Shown piece after piece: positions 1-12,159 of a stretch of 64,000 bases of DNA. The position numbers and the translations under genes were made by a program. The DNA comes from Erythrophleum ivorense (taxonomy: Eukaryota; Streptophyta; Magnoliopsida; Fabales; Fabaceae): assembly GCA_026724425.1 (NCBI GenBank), contig JAIUCV010000003.1, positions 48,796,477-48,860,476 on the forward strand, in the 5' to 3' direction. Positions within the stretch are counted from its first letter, which is position 1. Each line of letters begins with the position of its first letter. The notes under the pieces were generated by a model that had not been told where the DNA came from, searched no databases, and worked only from the letters and a program-made list of their open reading frames with translations.

Positions 1-893
1 TGGCCGAGGCTATGGAAGAAATGGAGCTCCTTGTAGTTTGCTTTATTTTCTCAAGGGAAGAAGCATATGGGAAGCCTCTTAGGGATCTTAGGAGCTTATT
101 TAAACTTTTATTTAGGCCTAGGAATCATCATACAAAATCAGATTTTACAAGGTGCAATTGAAACCCTAGAACTTGCATCTTGAAATCTAATAGTTTTTTG
201 TTGATTCCCTTTGCATATTCTTAATCTCCACATCCTTTTTCCTTAGAGTCACCCTTGGTTCTACCTAAAAATCAAGTCCTCCTAGGGTTTTCTCATGTTA
301 GGCAAAATGGAAGAGGAGGGAACCAAAGATGACAACCATAGGAAAAGAAATTACCTTGTTTTCTTACTTTTTCTCACTTGAATCTTGTGTTCTTTGAGCT
401 CTTCTATTCAAATCCGAATTTTTCCCTCAATTTCTCCTTTAAAACATATCCATATACTTCATTATAATTATAGGAAATAAAGGAGAATGAAAGAGAAGAG
501 GTTTGGAAGAGAAAAAGCATGAAAAACTATGAAAATCTATACCTTTCTACCTTGAATTTCTCCTCCTTTTCTTCCTCCTCTTATGCGCCTCATCCCCTAG
601 GGTTTTACTCTGGTTTTAGGCAGAACATAGTTGTGCATAATGAAGGGAGACAAAGGGCACATCATATTTATAGGTGAGAAGGAGTTACACTTTTCAAAAA
701 TTCCCATTTTGCCTTTCATTCTTGGCATTTTCGTTTCTCCTTTGTTTTATCTCCTTTTTGAGAATCATACTTTCCATTATGAAATTTAGATTCCTAATTC
801 AGTAAAATACCTTTGGAATCACTCAAATCAGAGATAAAACCTTCTTGAATGAATCCATCAAAGTTTGGGTACACTAACATTGGAAAACATTCA
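1..893 (-). mobile_element. Partial LTR of family-A Gypsy-like element (probable 3' LTR)
   Basis: This stretch aligns nearly base for base with 9,490-10,372 inside the complete family-A LTR at 7,012-10,744; I judge about 95% identity by eye over the first 340 bases. Similarity stops near 893, where the reference LTR would continue about 370 bases to its terminus, so the outer U3 part is missing. Orientation and position fit the 3' LTR of the minus-strand element whose 5' LTR and PBS lie at 6,995-10,744. It runs off the left window edge. It could instead be a separate truncated family-A copy. Confidence 0.75.
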
Positions 894-1307
894 CATTCTT
901 TTTGTCACAGGCCTCACATCTCAATTACTTATTGGGATTACAACTCCTTTGAGGAGAATCTGCTTTTAATGATCCCAACTTTTCTATTTATTAATGCATC
1001 TGTCTCTACAAGCTGGGACTTTTTCTAATTTCCTTTGCTCACTTATAGTGGCATTTTGTAGTTCCTCATTTCAATACTAATAGGCCTAATATACGTGTCT
1101 CATACTATCACCTAAGAGCTACTACCACTGACTACTATTGGACTCTGATAGGATGCTAGCTATTCTCATAATTTTGCTTATTGGAGATATACTGTACCAC
1201 TTACTTCATATAAAAACTACACCTAACCCCTTTCTAAATACATAAGCTAGCATGCGGGGATCTCTCTATCCCTCGGTTAGGGCTTACTATCTGTTAGGTA
1301 GTGGTTC

Positions 1308-4147
1308 TGTAACACCCTAAAAATTAATTAAGGTGTTAATCATGGATTTAGATTAATTAAAAATAATTACTATAGAATAATTAGGTAAGTTAAGTGAATG
1401 AAAATTTTGGAGAGATAAATTCTTAATCTGGGTTTGAGATTTAATTAGAATAGAAACTTCATTTAGGCTTAAATTAATGTAGGAGATCATGATAAGAGAC
1501 TAATAGAGGCCTAATAAGTTAGGTGTAAACCCAATTTGATTCAATGTGTCAGAGGCCCAAGATCCACCTTTTATAGGCTTTTATAATTGGCCCAACAACC
1601 TTTGTGTAGACCCAAATCCTTTAAGCTCTTAAAACTTGGTATGGCCTAATTAAAATTCTGCAGCCCAACATATGAAACTGGCCCAACAAAGCTTTAAACC
1701 CGAAGCCCATTTGGAGTTGGATACTTGGAGCAGCTCATAACCCATAAAAAACCCAACTAAAACCCTAAACACTTCAGCCCCTTCCTCATTTTGCTTAAAC
1801 ATAAAAGAGAAATTTGGAGGTTTGAAGGGAGGCTAGGGTTTGGGGTAAGAAATCCATCATTTCCCACTTCTAGAGCAAGATTTAGCTAAGGTAATAGTTA
1901 TATAACTCAATCCCCTTCTCTTTCTCTTCATTTTGGCCCGATTAGTTTTTCATTTAGAGTATTCTCACCCATACCCAAAATCTAAAACTTGCCATTTAAT
2001 GTTTTCATGGTGAAAATTCGTAGGTTAAGGCTAGGGTTGACATTAGGTAAGTATAAACTCTCTATTTTAATGCTTTTTTTGTTAGTTTAAGACTCCTATA
2101 GCTGATTTATAATATGAGTATTATTTCTATGCGAATTTACTCAGAATTTAAGATGTTATTTTGAGGTTTCTGGGGTAGGAGCAACTGAATCCGAATTTGG
2201 TTTTAGTGGTGATTGGGTAAGTATTTTTGAATAGTCCTATATATCTTAACTTTTTTTAAGTGATGGGTTGCTTATACAAATTATGATTAGGGATAGTAAT
2301 GGCTTGGTTTTATGTCCATAGGTTGAAGTAACATTCAATTGGCTCTTAGAGGATTGGCTATAAGTGAGGTAATTGGGACTATATTAATTCCATGCATATA
2401 TTTGATTTAATTTCATATTTGCTGTACATGAATGATTTGAAATGTTGAATGAATTGGTTGGCTATCTATTGTATTATGATTGGACCTTGTGAGTTCATGA
2501 TGGAGTTGTGGTGCGGCTGCCACCTGTGCACGTGCTTCAATCAAGTATCGAGTTATGATCAAACCCCAGATGCACTGAGCCTGGTTGTACTCAATGGGGA
2601 GTAGGTGCTGTGGATGGGCCTCTCCCGATTTTATTGGCCTTTAATATGTAGAAATATGATTACTAGTATGGGATAATAATCATGATAGCCTAATTGTTTC
2701 ATTTTCTGGTATGACTGGTATGTTTTCTGATGCTTATATGAAATCATGCATATATGTTGATTAAACTGGAATACATGAATAGAATTTGCCTTGGTTATTG
2801 AGATTTACATCTCACCCCTTTTCATGGGATTATACTTTCAGGTGAAAGCCCTTCGAGTAAGGATAAGGGGAAGCAAGTGGATGAAAATCCATGAGCTCTA
2901 GCCATGGGTGGAGAAAGCTACACTTGGGCTAATCTAAGTAGAGTAGATGCAATTTTGTTAATCTCATATATATAGCATCATCATGTAATCATATTTCCAA
3001 GTGTAGGTGTTTATATTTTGATTAGATGGAATGTATTTATTAAGGAGTTAAGTCTTAATATAACTTGGTTTTGGATGTATGAACTTTATTGAATTCATGA
3101 TATGGTTTACTATTGGGAATGTCATTATGGGATATATGAGATTGTTGATTTGAATCAGTGATGCATGAAATCTTTAAAGGAATGCATATTTGGATGATAA
3201 TCACTGGAAGCTTATGAAATTCTGCTATTTTTAACCTATAAATTTGCTGACATATGATAGTTGGATGAGTAGGAGTTTATACTTAAGTTTTGAATTGGTA
3301 ATGGTAGAATAGCTGGGTAAATAAGGTGCATAAATACCATTAGAGTTGCATAAATTAAGGTAGAATGGTCCTAGGATGTTATTGGAGGGAGAGTGGAGAG
3401 TATGAGACAAGATTTTAGAAATTGTAGGATCAGAAGGAATTTCGCCGTAGCCAAAATATTGTTAACCGCGGGCAATAGAGGTGAAGTTGCCAAGGGAGAG
3501 TACTAGAGAGCAATTCACCATGGCAAAATGTGAAATTAGCCATGGCAAAATATGAGAGGCAAAACTAGGAGTCGTCCAGAGGGTAATTCACCGCAGCTAA
3601 ATGGGAATTAGTCATGGCAAACTTTTGCAAGAATTTGTCAGGTGTTCCAAAAAGGAGTTAGCCACAGCAAGGTAGGTTCCAAGAGGCTTCCTCGCCGCGA
3701 TGCCATGTAGGTTAGCCGTGGTTAAGATCCAACTCGCCACAGCTATCACCGCGATGAAACCAGTGACGAAGTCATGAGTGAACCCGAGAGTAATTGGTCG
3801 TGCCTAAGGGGAATTTAGCTGCGACGAATGTCCTGAAACCCTTATATTAACCAAGAAATCTTGGTTTTTCATATGGTAATCTCAGAGACAACTTAGAAAC
3901 ATTGATAGAAGATTCTTGTGAGTTGGAATTAATCGGTAATAGAATCCAAGGCTTATAAATGAATGTTTGTTTTCCTAATGTACATGAGTGCTTGTAATTA
4001 TATGGTTGATGACTCTAATAACATTAAGGTTCAAATTTTCTTATATTTTCTGAATGTAATTAGTTGTAATGTCTTGTAACTTTAATTTATGATTATTAAT
4101 CAAGTATCTAACCTTAATTACAATGATTAGAAGTTAGGGTCGTCATA
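1308..4147 (+). mobile_element. Solo LTR B1 (family B, Gypsy-like)
   Basis: Begins TGTAACACCC and ends AGGGTCGTCATA. It is flanked by a perfect 5-bp TSD, GGTTC, at 1,303-1,307 and 4,148-4,152. The 2.84-kb length agrees with the two other family-B copies (about 2.95 kb). Orientation is taken from the GAGATTTACATCTCACCCC motif near 2,810, which also occurs in the sense strand of family A. A TSD around one LTR with no internal domain indicates a solo LTR left by LTR-LTR recombination. The third copy ends GTTACA, so the terminal CA has probably mutated to TA here. Confidence 0.85.
3435..3835 (+). repeat. Degenerate GCCGCGGC-type array in B1
   Basis: Loose repeats of a motif resembling TCGCCGCGGCNAA recur every 30-60 bases. 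In this copy many CpG steps have become TG or CA, giving forms such as CCATGGC and CCACAGC. The same segment in B2 (17,200-17,700) is still CpG-dense. Confidence 0.6.
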
Positions 4148-6994
4148 GGTTCATTTAGCTTTAACTTTGGAAAGCTAATTTTGTTACTTTTCTCATCTCA
4201 TACACTATGTTTATCTCTAAAGAGAGCTAGTAAGTGGTTTAACTGTCTGAGTAAAGCCTTCATATTTCTGTGGTAACGGTCTACTAGACTTAGGAGATCT
4301 CTAGTCTCTGAGACAAAAGTTAACTGAAATTGTACTGGTCTCTGAGACTAACTGCTTTGTAAAAACTATCTCAGGCCATCATTTCACCAGAGAACTATCA
4401 TGTTATGGCTAGGGCTCTTTATAACTCTGTGGGATCTATTATGACCCTTGGGTCTACTACGACCTCTCAGAGCCCTGCTAGGGTCTACTGTAACCTATTG
4501 TGCTATGCTAGGATCTACTGTGATCCATCTCTGGGAGACATCAAGGCCTAAGATTACTGTATGTTACAATAAAATATATGCTCACTAGATCTAGTAACCA
4601 TCACTCATAATAGCTAAGGCTAAACTCAAAACTACATCGTGCTCTTCGTGTGAAGTAGGCTTTGTGTCATCTCATTCTCTAAGACCCTATCATACAAATA
4701 CTCAGGAGCATTTAACTTTTCATTCATCACTCTTCATAGGATCCTCAGATTCCTACTTCAACCCTTCTTTACTTAGGCTTCCTTTTCTTACTCTATTGAC
4801 TTGCTTACTTTACATATGCTCGTTCTAACATTCCTTTTATATCCTACAGTTTCTAACTATGCCCACATTCTTCTTTTAAGTGCCTTGGCACTAGGGCACC
4901 TCACACACTGAGTGTGGCTAACATCTTTGGTAGGAGAGAGGTTTTGCTCTGGTCCTTATTTATTTCGTTTATATATACTATAAGGGACTCAGGCTATGCA
5001 TACTGAATCTTAACATCCTCTACTAGGGATCTCTTTCTACATGCTTTCCTTACTATTATGATATTACTAGAATCCCTTTACCTTTGTTTTTTGACTCATC
5101 CCATTCTTTAACTAGGATACTTTTCGATTATCGAGACACTTTGGTGATTGATGTCATCGTTTGTTGTGCATTTAAGCCATATTACTACTAGGTTGGCCAG
5201 ACCTAATATCATGTAGCCTCTGTTACAAGCAAACCATAACATCAAATACTAATACACGGGCACCTCATGATTGAGCTCAAAGCTACTATCGCCTATATAT
5301 TGCAAGTTTCCTAATAATCTAAAGTATTCCTCTGTTACTTTTCTCTATCTGCCCTATTCTCATAGCGTGCTCAAGGAAAATTGGATTTTTCCCCTATTTT
5401 ATCCTGAGATCTCTCTATATTGCCCGCTATTTTTACTTTGGGCACTATCATGCTAGAAGGGCATTTATGCCAAGGACAAATGTGCTTTCTTAAGCACTCA
5501 AGCACATTAGCTAAATATCTATTCTTAATCTAGTATGTTCTCAGCTTAAACACTGTCATAATTTCTCTTTCTACCTTTCTTATCCTCTTACTTAGGTAAA
5601 AGGATGTTCTACCACTTACTGTCTCTATTGTCAATTTAAATTTCTTTATGCTCAAGAGCACTTGTATTTTCCTAGGGTTCCTCCACTTATTTACTCTCTC
5701 TAATATCAAGGGGGTCTATTTTTCATTCATACCCTTACTATGCTCTTAGCTAGACCATCCTTTGGTAAGAAGGATTCTATCTCATATAATCCCAAGAATT
5801 TCATTCTATGGCGCTTTCGGCTTATACTTTTTCTCTACATAAAATGAGGCTTACCTTTTGGGGCAGTCTCTAGCTCCCTTGAACTTCCTTGAGGGTATTA
5901 AGGTACTAACTATCTGTTTCAGTTTATTTCTACGTTCGGATCAGAGCTGGGCTTTATCTCTGTTCAGCCTCTTTAATTTCATGCCCAGGAGCATAGTATA
6001 CTATTTCTAGGGTTTTGATAACCCAATCCAAGACACATGCTCTCAATATTTGGACTCTATCTTATTGAAAACTTATGCTCTACTGGGTGCTTTAATCACT
6101 CACGTGCCTTAACCCTATATCAATCTCATATTATGGAGCTCATCTAACTAACTATCGAACCCCTATCTATTTACCTTTCTGGGCTTAGCTTACTCATCTA
6201 ATCATGACTAAAGCGAGGGCATCTTTTCTGTAGCTAGTTTCTTAGCTCTTCCTTGCTTCCTTTATTACTATACTTTATGACTCAGGGGGGTCTATCTAGG
6301 CGAGTTTACTAACCACTACTAGGTGGTTTTTCCGACATGAGGATGTCTCATCTTTCCATTCTCAATCCAGGGAGAACTTATTATTATCTTAGGGCTGTTG
6401 GGCTCTAGGGTGTAGCTCGTAACTCAACCTCTAGCCTAAGGAAATTTGCTTTTTAGGCTCTGAAATTCATCTAGACATTCGAGTGTTATGGCAAGGGGGC
6501 AATTCTCTTTCTCTTTTCTCCTCTAAACTGGTCTTGTGCAGTTGCAGTCTTATCTCATACTGCACTACACCTATTTGTCTCTGCATTACGCGAGATAGCT
6601 TGTAATGGCCTGAGTATGACTACTAGGGGAATTAGGCTTCATATACTCTCTCTAGCAAGCCTCTTCACATCAACAAGATCATTTCTCATCATTTATATCT
6701 AATGCTTGCCATTGATCTCGATGAGCTATCACATCATATCAAACTCTAGCTGTCGGATCCCTTAGCTTTGTTCAAACTTAGCTCTGCTCAAGCTACTCTA
6801 AAGGCCACCCTTTCTCGGTGTCTACTAGTTACTTTAAGACTATCCTACAACTTACACATCATGAACAAAGCCATAACCTATCCTCACACACCCAACATGT
6901 CTCATACAAGGCTCTACCTATCCATTCATGCCTTTTACATAGCCCTATTGCTATATCCTCAAGCCAAATCTAATCCGAGAGAGCTGAGAACTTT

Positions 6995-7006
6995 GCACTG
7001 ATACCA
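6995..7006 (-). other. Primer-binding site, tRNA-iMet type
   Basis: On the minus strand, five bases past the LTR end GGTGTTACA, the sequence reads TGGTATCAGTGC. This matches the plant initiator-Met PBS TGGTATCAGAGC at 11 of 12 positions. It fixes the LTR at 7,012-10,744 as the 5' LTR of a minus-strand element. Confidence 0.8.
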
Positions 7007-7011
7007 ATAAA

Positions 7012-10000
7012 TGTAACACCATATATTTCTAGCTTATTTCATACTATATCTATGCCTCACATCAAGTAATTCATACAAGAGACAAGAAAATGACATTGTT
7101 TTAATGCATTTCTTAGCATTACGTCACGTATGAAAATTTCATTTAGTGTCATATAGACCATATGAGCTCAAACATCACATCCTCATATTTAATTACATGA
7201 ATAAAAATCATTTTCATCATTAAAAGTGGCCTACACCTCAAGAATCACGAGGGGAAGCATGAAATATTCATATCCATTTTCGGTCAGATTTGGATCTTTT
7301 CTGACCAAATTTTGGAAAATCATAATTAAATCTAGAAAAATTTAAATCATGCATTCTTGGTCATTATAGAAATATATAGACGTCTACTTCACACTAAAAA
7401 TATGTCTAGACCATAACACTCATCACAGAGGATGTTTGACATCTGAAAAAGTCCAGAGGTCAACTGCTCACTGGTGTTGTCACAAATTTCTGCTGAAAAC
7501 TTCAAAAATGTCCAATTAATTCCACAAAAATCCAATCCATGAAAATGATACCAATCTGGAAAGATGTGGATGTTAGCTAGGGTGAAAAATATTTCTAGAC
7601 TACTCAGGCACTCCCAGACCCCGAAATTCAATAGAACAGTAACTGAGATCGGGTGAAGCTCCTAATACTAGACATAATTTTTAAAAATTCATATCTCCCT
7701 CTCTAGACCTCTAAATGAGGTTCTTCTAGTTTGTACAAGTCGCTGTGAATGTTTAGTTTCTCTGTATAAATTTTTATGGTAATTGGACATCATTTGAGCC
7801 CTATGTGATAGATTTTATTTTTGGATCAAATGAATAGTGCAGTATACCAAAATCAAAAAATTTGTCAATTTTGGAAATTCATAAAATATTCTGTAGACCT
7901 CCAAAATTTTTTTTCTTTAACTTCCCAAAACGCTCTCAACAAGCTCTAACTGCATGCTAAATCTAAGATCAAGAAGAACTCATTTAGCTAAAAAAATGAT
8001 AAAGGGTTCAATTATGGTCAATTTTGGCTTCATATAAGGTACCAAAGTAACCAAATGGCTTTCCTTAGGGTTTGGCACCTTTTGGGCAAGTCTAAAAGCA
8101 TGATTAAGACTTTTGTAAGCTACCCAAATGGTCCCAAACTCCATGCATCTCATTTTGGCTATTTCATCCACACATGTGCATAATTCTATCAAACTATTCA
8201 TGGAGCTAATTTGTCATCATATACTCAATTCACATTCTAGTGACTACATAACATTTTCTCATTCATACATGACGTAATATCATAATTACACATGTTTAAG
8301 AGGTCATAGACCATATACACCATGGGTTTATATGCTTTGATACAAATATGGCCTTAAAGAACTAAAAACTATGCATTAGCTAGTCAAGCTCTCTTCTTCA
8401 AGGTGGTTGGCTTCCATTACCTTATCCACTTGATCCACCTAGCACATTAGATCATTGGAGAGGAGGGAATGAAATTCAAAGAATCCTAATAGCTTATTTC
8501 TCATTCAATCATACATAATGGATGCAAATAAGTCTCATAAATGCATTCATGGTCATGTTGACATGTACAAACATTCAAGAAGCATTGTCAGCATTTTCAT
8601 CATTTGAAAATGTCATACATAGCATACAAAGGCTTGTCAAGCAAGTGGATTGGACTCATCCAATTTCTTGTAGATATTAGACTTGCCTCACCCATTCTTT
8701 AATGCATTCTTAGACTCAACCATGCTCTTGGGAGCTCACTTTGCTTTTGGGAGACTTTTTGCTTTGTCTCAACTAATCTTAAGGGTTCTTGGCTCATCCT
8801 TACTATGGCTAAGGGTTCTTGGCCTCACCACACTCAAACAAAACCAAACACACATCAAAATATCATATGAAACATAATATGTCATCATGAAATTATGACA
8901 TATAAAATCATGCTAGCATACTTTTCATGGCTTGAAAATACACACACACACATTTTAAGATAAGCTAAATACACATTCATGCATGAGAAAAGGTGGAGAG
9001 AGCTACCTTGCACACAATCACACACTTTTTCTCTTGAAATTCCCTCCCTTACTTTGGCCACACACCTACAAAAGTGTGGGGAAGATTTCTCTTAGCCTAA
9101 ACACAATTTATAGAAGCCAATTAGGTTCATGAAACAATCTCTAAGGTTACACAACTTGCTTAGACACTAGGTTGCTCTACAAATCCTATTATGGTCCATA
9201 AATGCACCTAATGAAGCAACACCCCTCAAAAAAATTCTAACCTCCATTCTTTCATTTCAAATATGATTCTTGACTCCTTTTAAGCCTTTTGGAGTCATCA
9301 CACAATTAAAGCAAAGAGCCTAACTACATATTGCTTTTTTAGGTCATAATATGGAACCTAAAGCACTAACTCACTTTCTATGAGTTTTATATTTTTTTCA
9401 AGGCCTCCCCTCATTTTTATTCATCATATAGGACTCAAGAATGGGTCTAAAAAAATTTAAAACTCTCCCTAGCTATGCTATCCTTGCTTGGCCGAGGCTA
9501 TGGAGGAAATGGAGCTCCTTGTAGTTTGCTTTGTTTTCTCAAGGGAAGAAGCATATGGGAAGCCTTTTAGGGATATTAGGAACGCATTTAAACTTTTATT
9601 TAGGCCTAAGAATCATCATAGAAAATCAAATTTTACAAGGTGCAATTGAAACCCTAGAACTTGCATCTTGAAATCTAATAGTTTTTTGTTAATTCCCTTT
9701 GCATATTCTTAATCTCCACATCCTTTTTCCTTAGAATCACCCTTGGTTCTACCTAAAAATCAATTCCTCCTAGGGTTTTCTCATGTTAGGCAAAATGGAG
9801 GAGGAGGGAACCAAAGATGACAACCATAGGAAAAGAAATTACCTTATTTTCTTACTTTTTCTCACTTGAATCTTGTGTTCTTTGAGCTCTTCTCTTCAAA
9901 TCCGAATTTTTTCCTCAATTTCTCCTTTAAAACAGATCTATATACTTCATTATAATCATAGGAAATAAAGGAGAATGAAGGAGAAGAGGTTTGGAAGAGC

Positions 10001-10744
10001 AAGAGCATGAAAATCCATACCTTTCTACCTTGAATTTCTCCTCCTTTTCTTCCTTCTCTTGTGTGCCTCATCCCCTAGGGTTTTTCCCTGGTTTTGGGAA
10101 GAACATGGTTGTGCATAATGAAGGGAGACAAAGGGCACATCATATATATAGGTGGGAGGGGGTTACACTTTTCAAAAATTCTCATTTTGCCCTTCATTCT
10201 TGGCATTTTTGTTTCTCATTCGTTTTAGCTCCTTTTTTAGAATCATCTTTTCCATTATCAAATTTAGATTCCTAATTTAGTAAAATGCTTTTGGAATCAC
10301 TCAAATCGGAGCTAAAATCTTCCTGAACAAATCCGTCAAAGTTTGGATACACTGACATTGAAAAACATCCACCGGAGGGGATTTAACTGTCTTGAGGCTT
10401 TCTATGATTTTTCAGGGCCTCTGAGTACCCTAAAGAACTCAAAATTTTCATTTAAAAAGCCCTTCTATTAAATTCCAAAATTTGCTCAAAATTACGAAAA
10501 TGCCATTACATTTTGTAAACTTTTCGTAAGAAATTATTTCTTCATTCTAGCTCTATTTTTCTTTCCATCTGAGCTTAGGATTCTCATTTTTAGAAGTCTA
10601 GAATGCTTCCCAAATTTTTTGGGACCTTAACTATCTCATTTCGGGGGACTTTCTTTTGTATCTGATGAATTTTATTCATTTACGGAGAAATCGTATGTTA
10701 CGTTTCTCATGTTTTCTCTTATTTTCAGATAATCGGATGTTACA
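7012..10744 (-). mobile_element. 5' LTR of family-A element A1
   Basis: On the minus strand it begins TGTAACATCC (at 10,744) and ends GGTGTTACA (at 7,012), 3.73 kb, directly followed by a PBS. It inserted into the 5' LTR of the family-C element: the base after 10,744 resumes family-C sequence exactly where the uninterrupted copy near 38,690 continues, so GTAAA at 10,745-10,749 is the expected right TSD. The left TSD lies outside the window. Six other family-A LTRs of 2.9-3.8 kb occur in the window. Small frames inside are not conserved and are not genes. Confidence 0.85.
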
Positions 10745-11936
10745 GTAAATACAAGAAAAATTGAGTTTGAGTCATCTTGGGGCGGGAGTGTTGGAAATCT
10801 AGAGTTGAAAGCCATCAAAGTAGGAGTTTTAAAGATTTAAAGAATTGCACCATGACATAAAATATTATGTCGTGATGTAATTCAAAGGAAGTTAAAAAAA
10901 TTCTTCCAAAAGGCATTTGCATTGTGACGTAAAATTTTACTTTGTAGTGCAATTTACACTTATCAATATGCAATTGTTTTTTATGCTGATTTTGGCTAGG
11001 CTCTACTTCATATACCTATTTCATTTTCTTTTGGCTATTATTTTGGATTTGTTAGACATTAAAAGGGCTAAAGAAGAGCTCTTGGAGGTAAAGGAAAGCT
11101 TGGGATTGAAAAGAAGATAAGCTCCACAACTAGTTGTATCTTCCTTTCCTTTTTTGTTGCAATTTCCTTGATGTTGCTACTAGATACTTTGCTTTTAGTG
11201 TTGAATTTTTGTGTTATGTATAGCTGAACTCTTGATTTAGAATAATGATGAACCCTAATATGCAATAGATTGTAATTACCCTCTTTCTTTGGAATTAGTT
11301 ATATGATTTGCTTATATATTTTTTGTTCTTCATGTTTCTAAGTCTTAAGAAACTATTAGATGATTTAGCTAACATAAATGAATTTGAGAAAGGGATTTTG
11401 GGACTATACCATTTATTAGGCAATATGGGTTCATGAAATTTGCAATATTGAGTAGATTGATTTGCTTATAGGATAGGAATATATCTATCAGTCTCACATA
11501 GTCACATTAGGACCTATTCTTGACTATGTCTTTTAATTGATTGCATAAGGAATTGTGAATTGGTTAGGGAAATGCCTATAGGTAATTTGAAAAATGTTTA
11601 TATGCAATTTAGAGTTCTAGATTAGCAAAGATCATCATTTGGAGTATGGTAAAGAGAGGTTAATTGATTCTTATGAAATTTAAGAGGAATCATGATTTTA
11701 ATTCTTTATCTTCTAATTTACCCTAAAATGTTGATCCCTTTATTTTGTCATTTTTATGATTTTAGTTTAATTTGAATTCTAAATTCTTTTATTATTGGCT
11801 TGACTTAGATTAAGGTGCAAAATTTTAGTACTTAACAATTATCCCAGTGACAAATCCTTATGGAAATGATGCTTTATTCATCACTATATTACTTGTGTAA
11901 TGTGTATACTTATGTGTACATTTTTATAGTGCAACA
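10745..11936 (+). mobile_element. 3' portion of the family-C 5' LTR
   Basis: Collinear with 38,687-39,869 and with 62,672 to about 63,925. It ends GTGCAACA just before a spacer and a PBS-like stretch, as expected of a 5' LTR. The upstream part of the LTR is displaced past the left edge by the A1 insertion. It contains two successive near-palindromic hairpins near 10,845-10,965. Confidence 0.8.
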
Positions 11937-11942
11937 AGTTTT

Positions 11943-11960
11943 TGATCCCTTTGTCAGGGA
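11943..11960 (+). other. Decayed primer-binding site, tRNA-Asp (Athila) type
   Basis: TGATCCCTTTGTCAGGGA aligns without gaps to the Athila-type PBS TGGCGCCGTTGCCGGGGA at 12 of 18 positions. Most mismatches are transitions, many at former CpG or C positions. It sits about six bases after the presumed LTR end, followed by TTTGTTC as in Athila leaders. Confidence 0.65.
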
Positions 11961-12159
11961 TTTGTTCTTAAAGTTTTTGTTAATATTAATAGCAAGCTCA
12001 TTTGATCTAAACTTAAAGTCTTGAATAGTTTGTTTTTGTTTGTTGTAAGTAGTTAAGTTTTTTGGTTTGTATTTTGTTTTTGTGTTGGTGTTATTGATAT
12101 TTGTGCTTTTAGTTTTAGTTTTGTTATTTTTACTTTTAATTATAGATTATCCTTGGCTG

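Larger units (their letters stand above)
894..7011 (-). mobile_element. Non-coding internal region of family-A LTR element (split by B1)
   Basis: Sequence between the partial LTR at 1-893 and the complete LTR at 7,012-10,744, interrupted by solo LTR B1 at 1,308-4,147. Without B1 it is about 3.3 kb. No protein motif or long frame is visible on either strand (longest frames about 60-77 codons), so it looks like a non-autonomous LARD-type internal domain or a heavily decayed one. Positions 4,431-4,526 hold four near-palindromic units of the form GGRTCTACTRTGAYCC. The PBS at its right end (minus-strand 5' end) is the main evidence that it belongs to family A. Confidence 0.6.

Noticed and set aside
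7007..7011. ATAAA/GTAAA as a TSD making 7,012-10,744 a solo LTR
   Set aside because: The left side carries a PBS matching tRNA-iMet at 11 of 12 positions, so ATAAA is the LTR-PBS spacer. The true left TSD should lie beyond the window.
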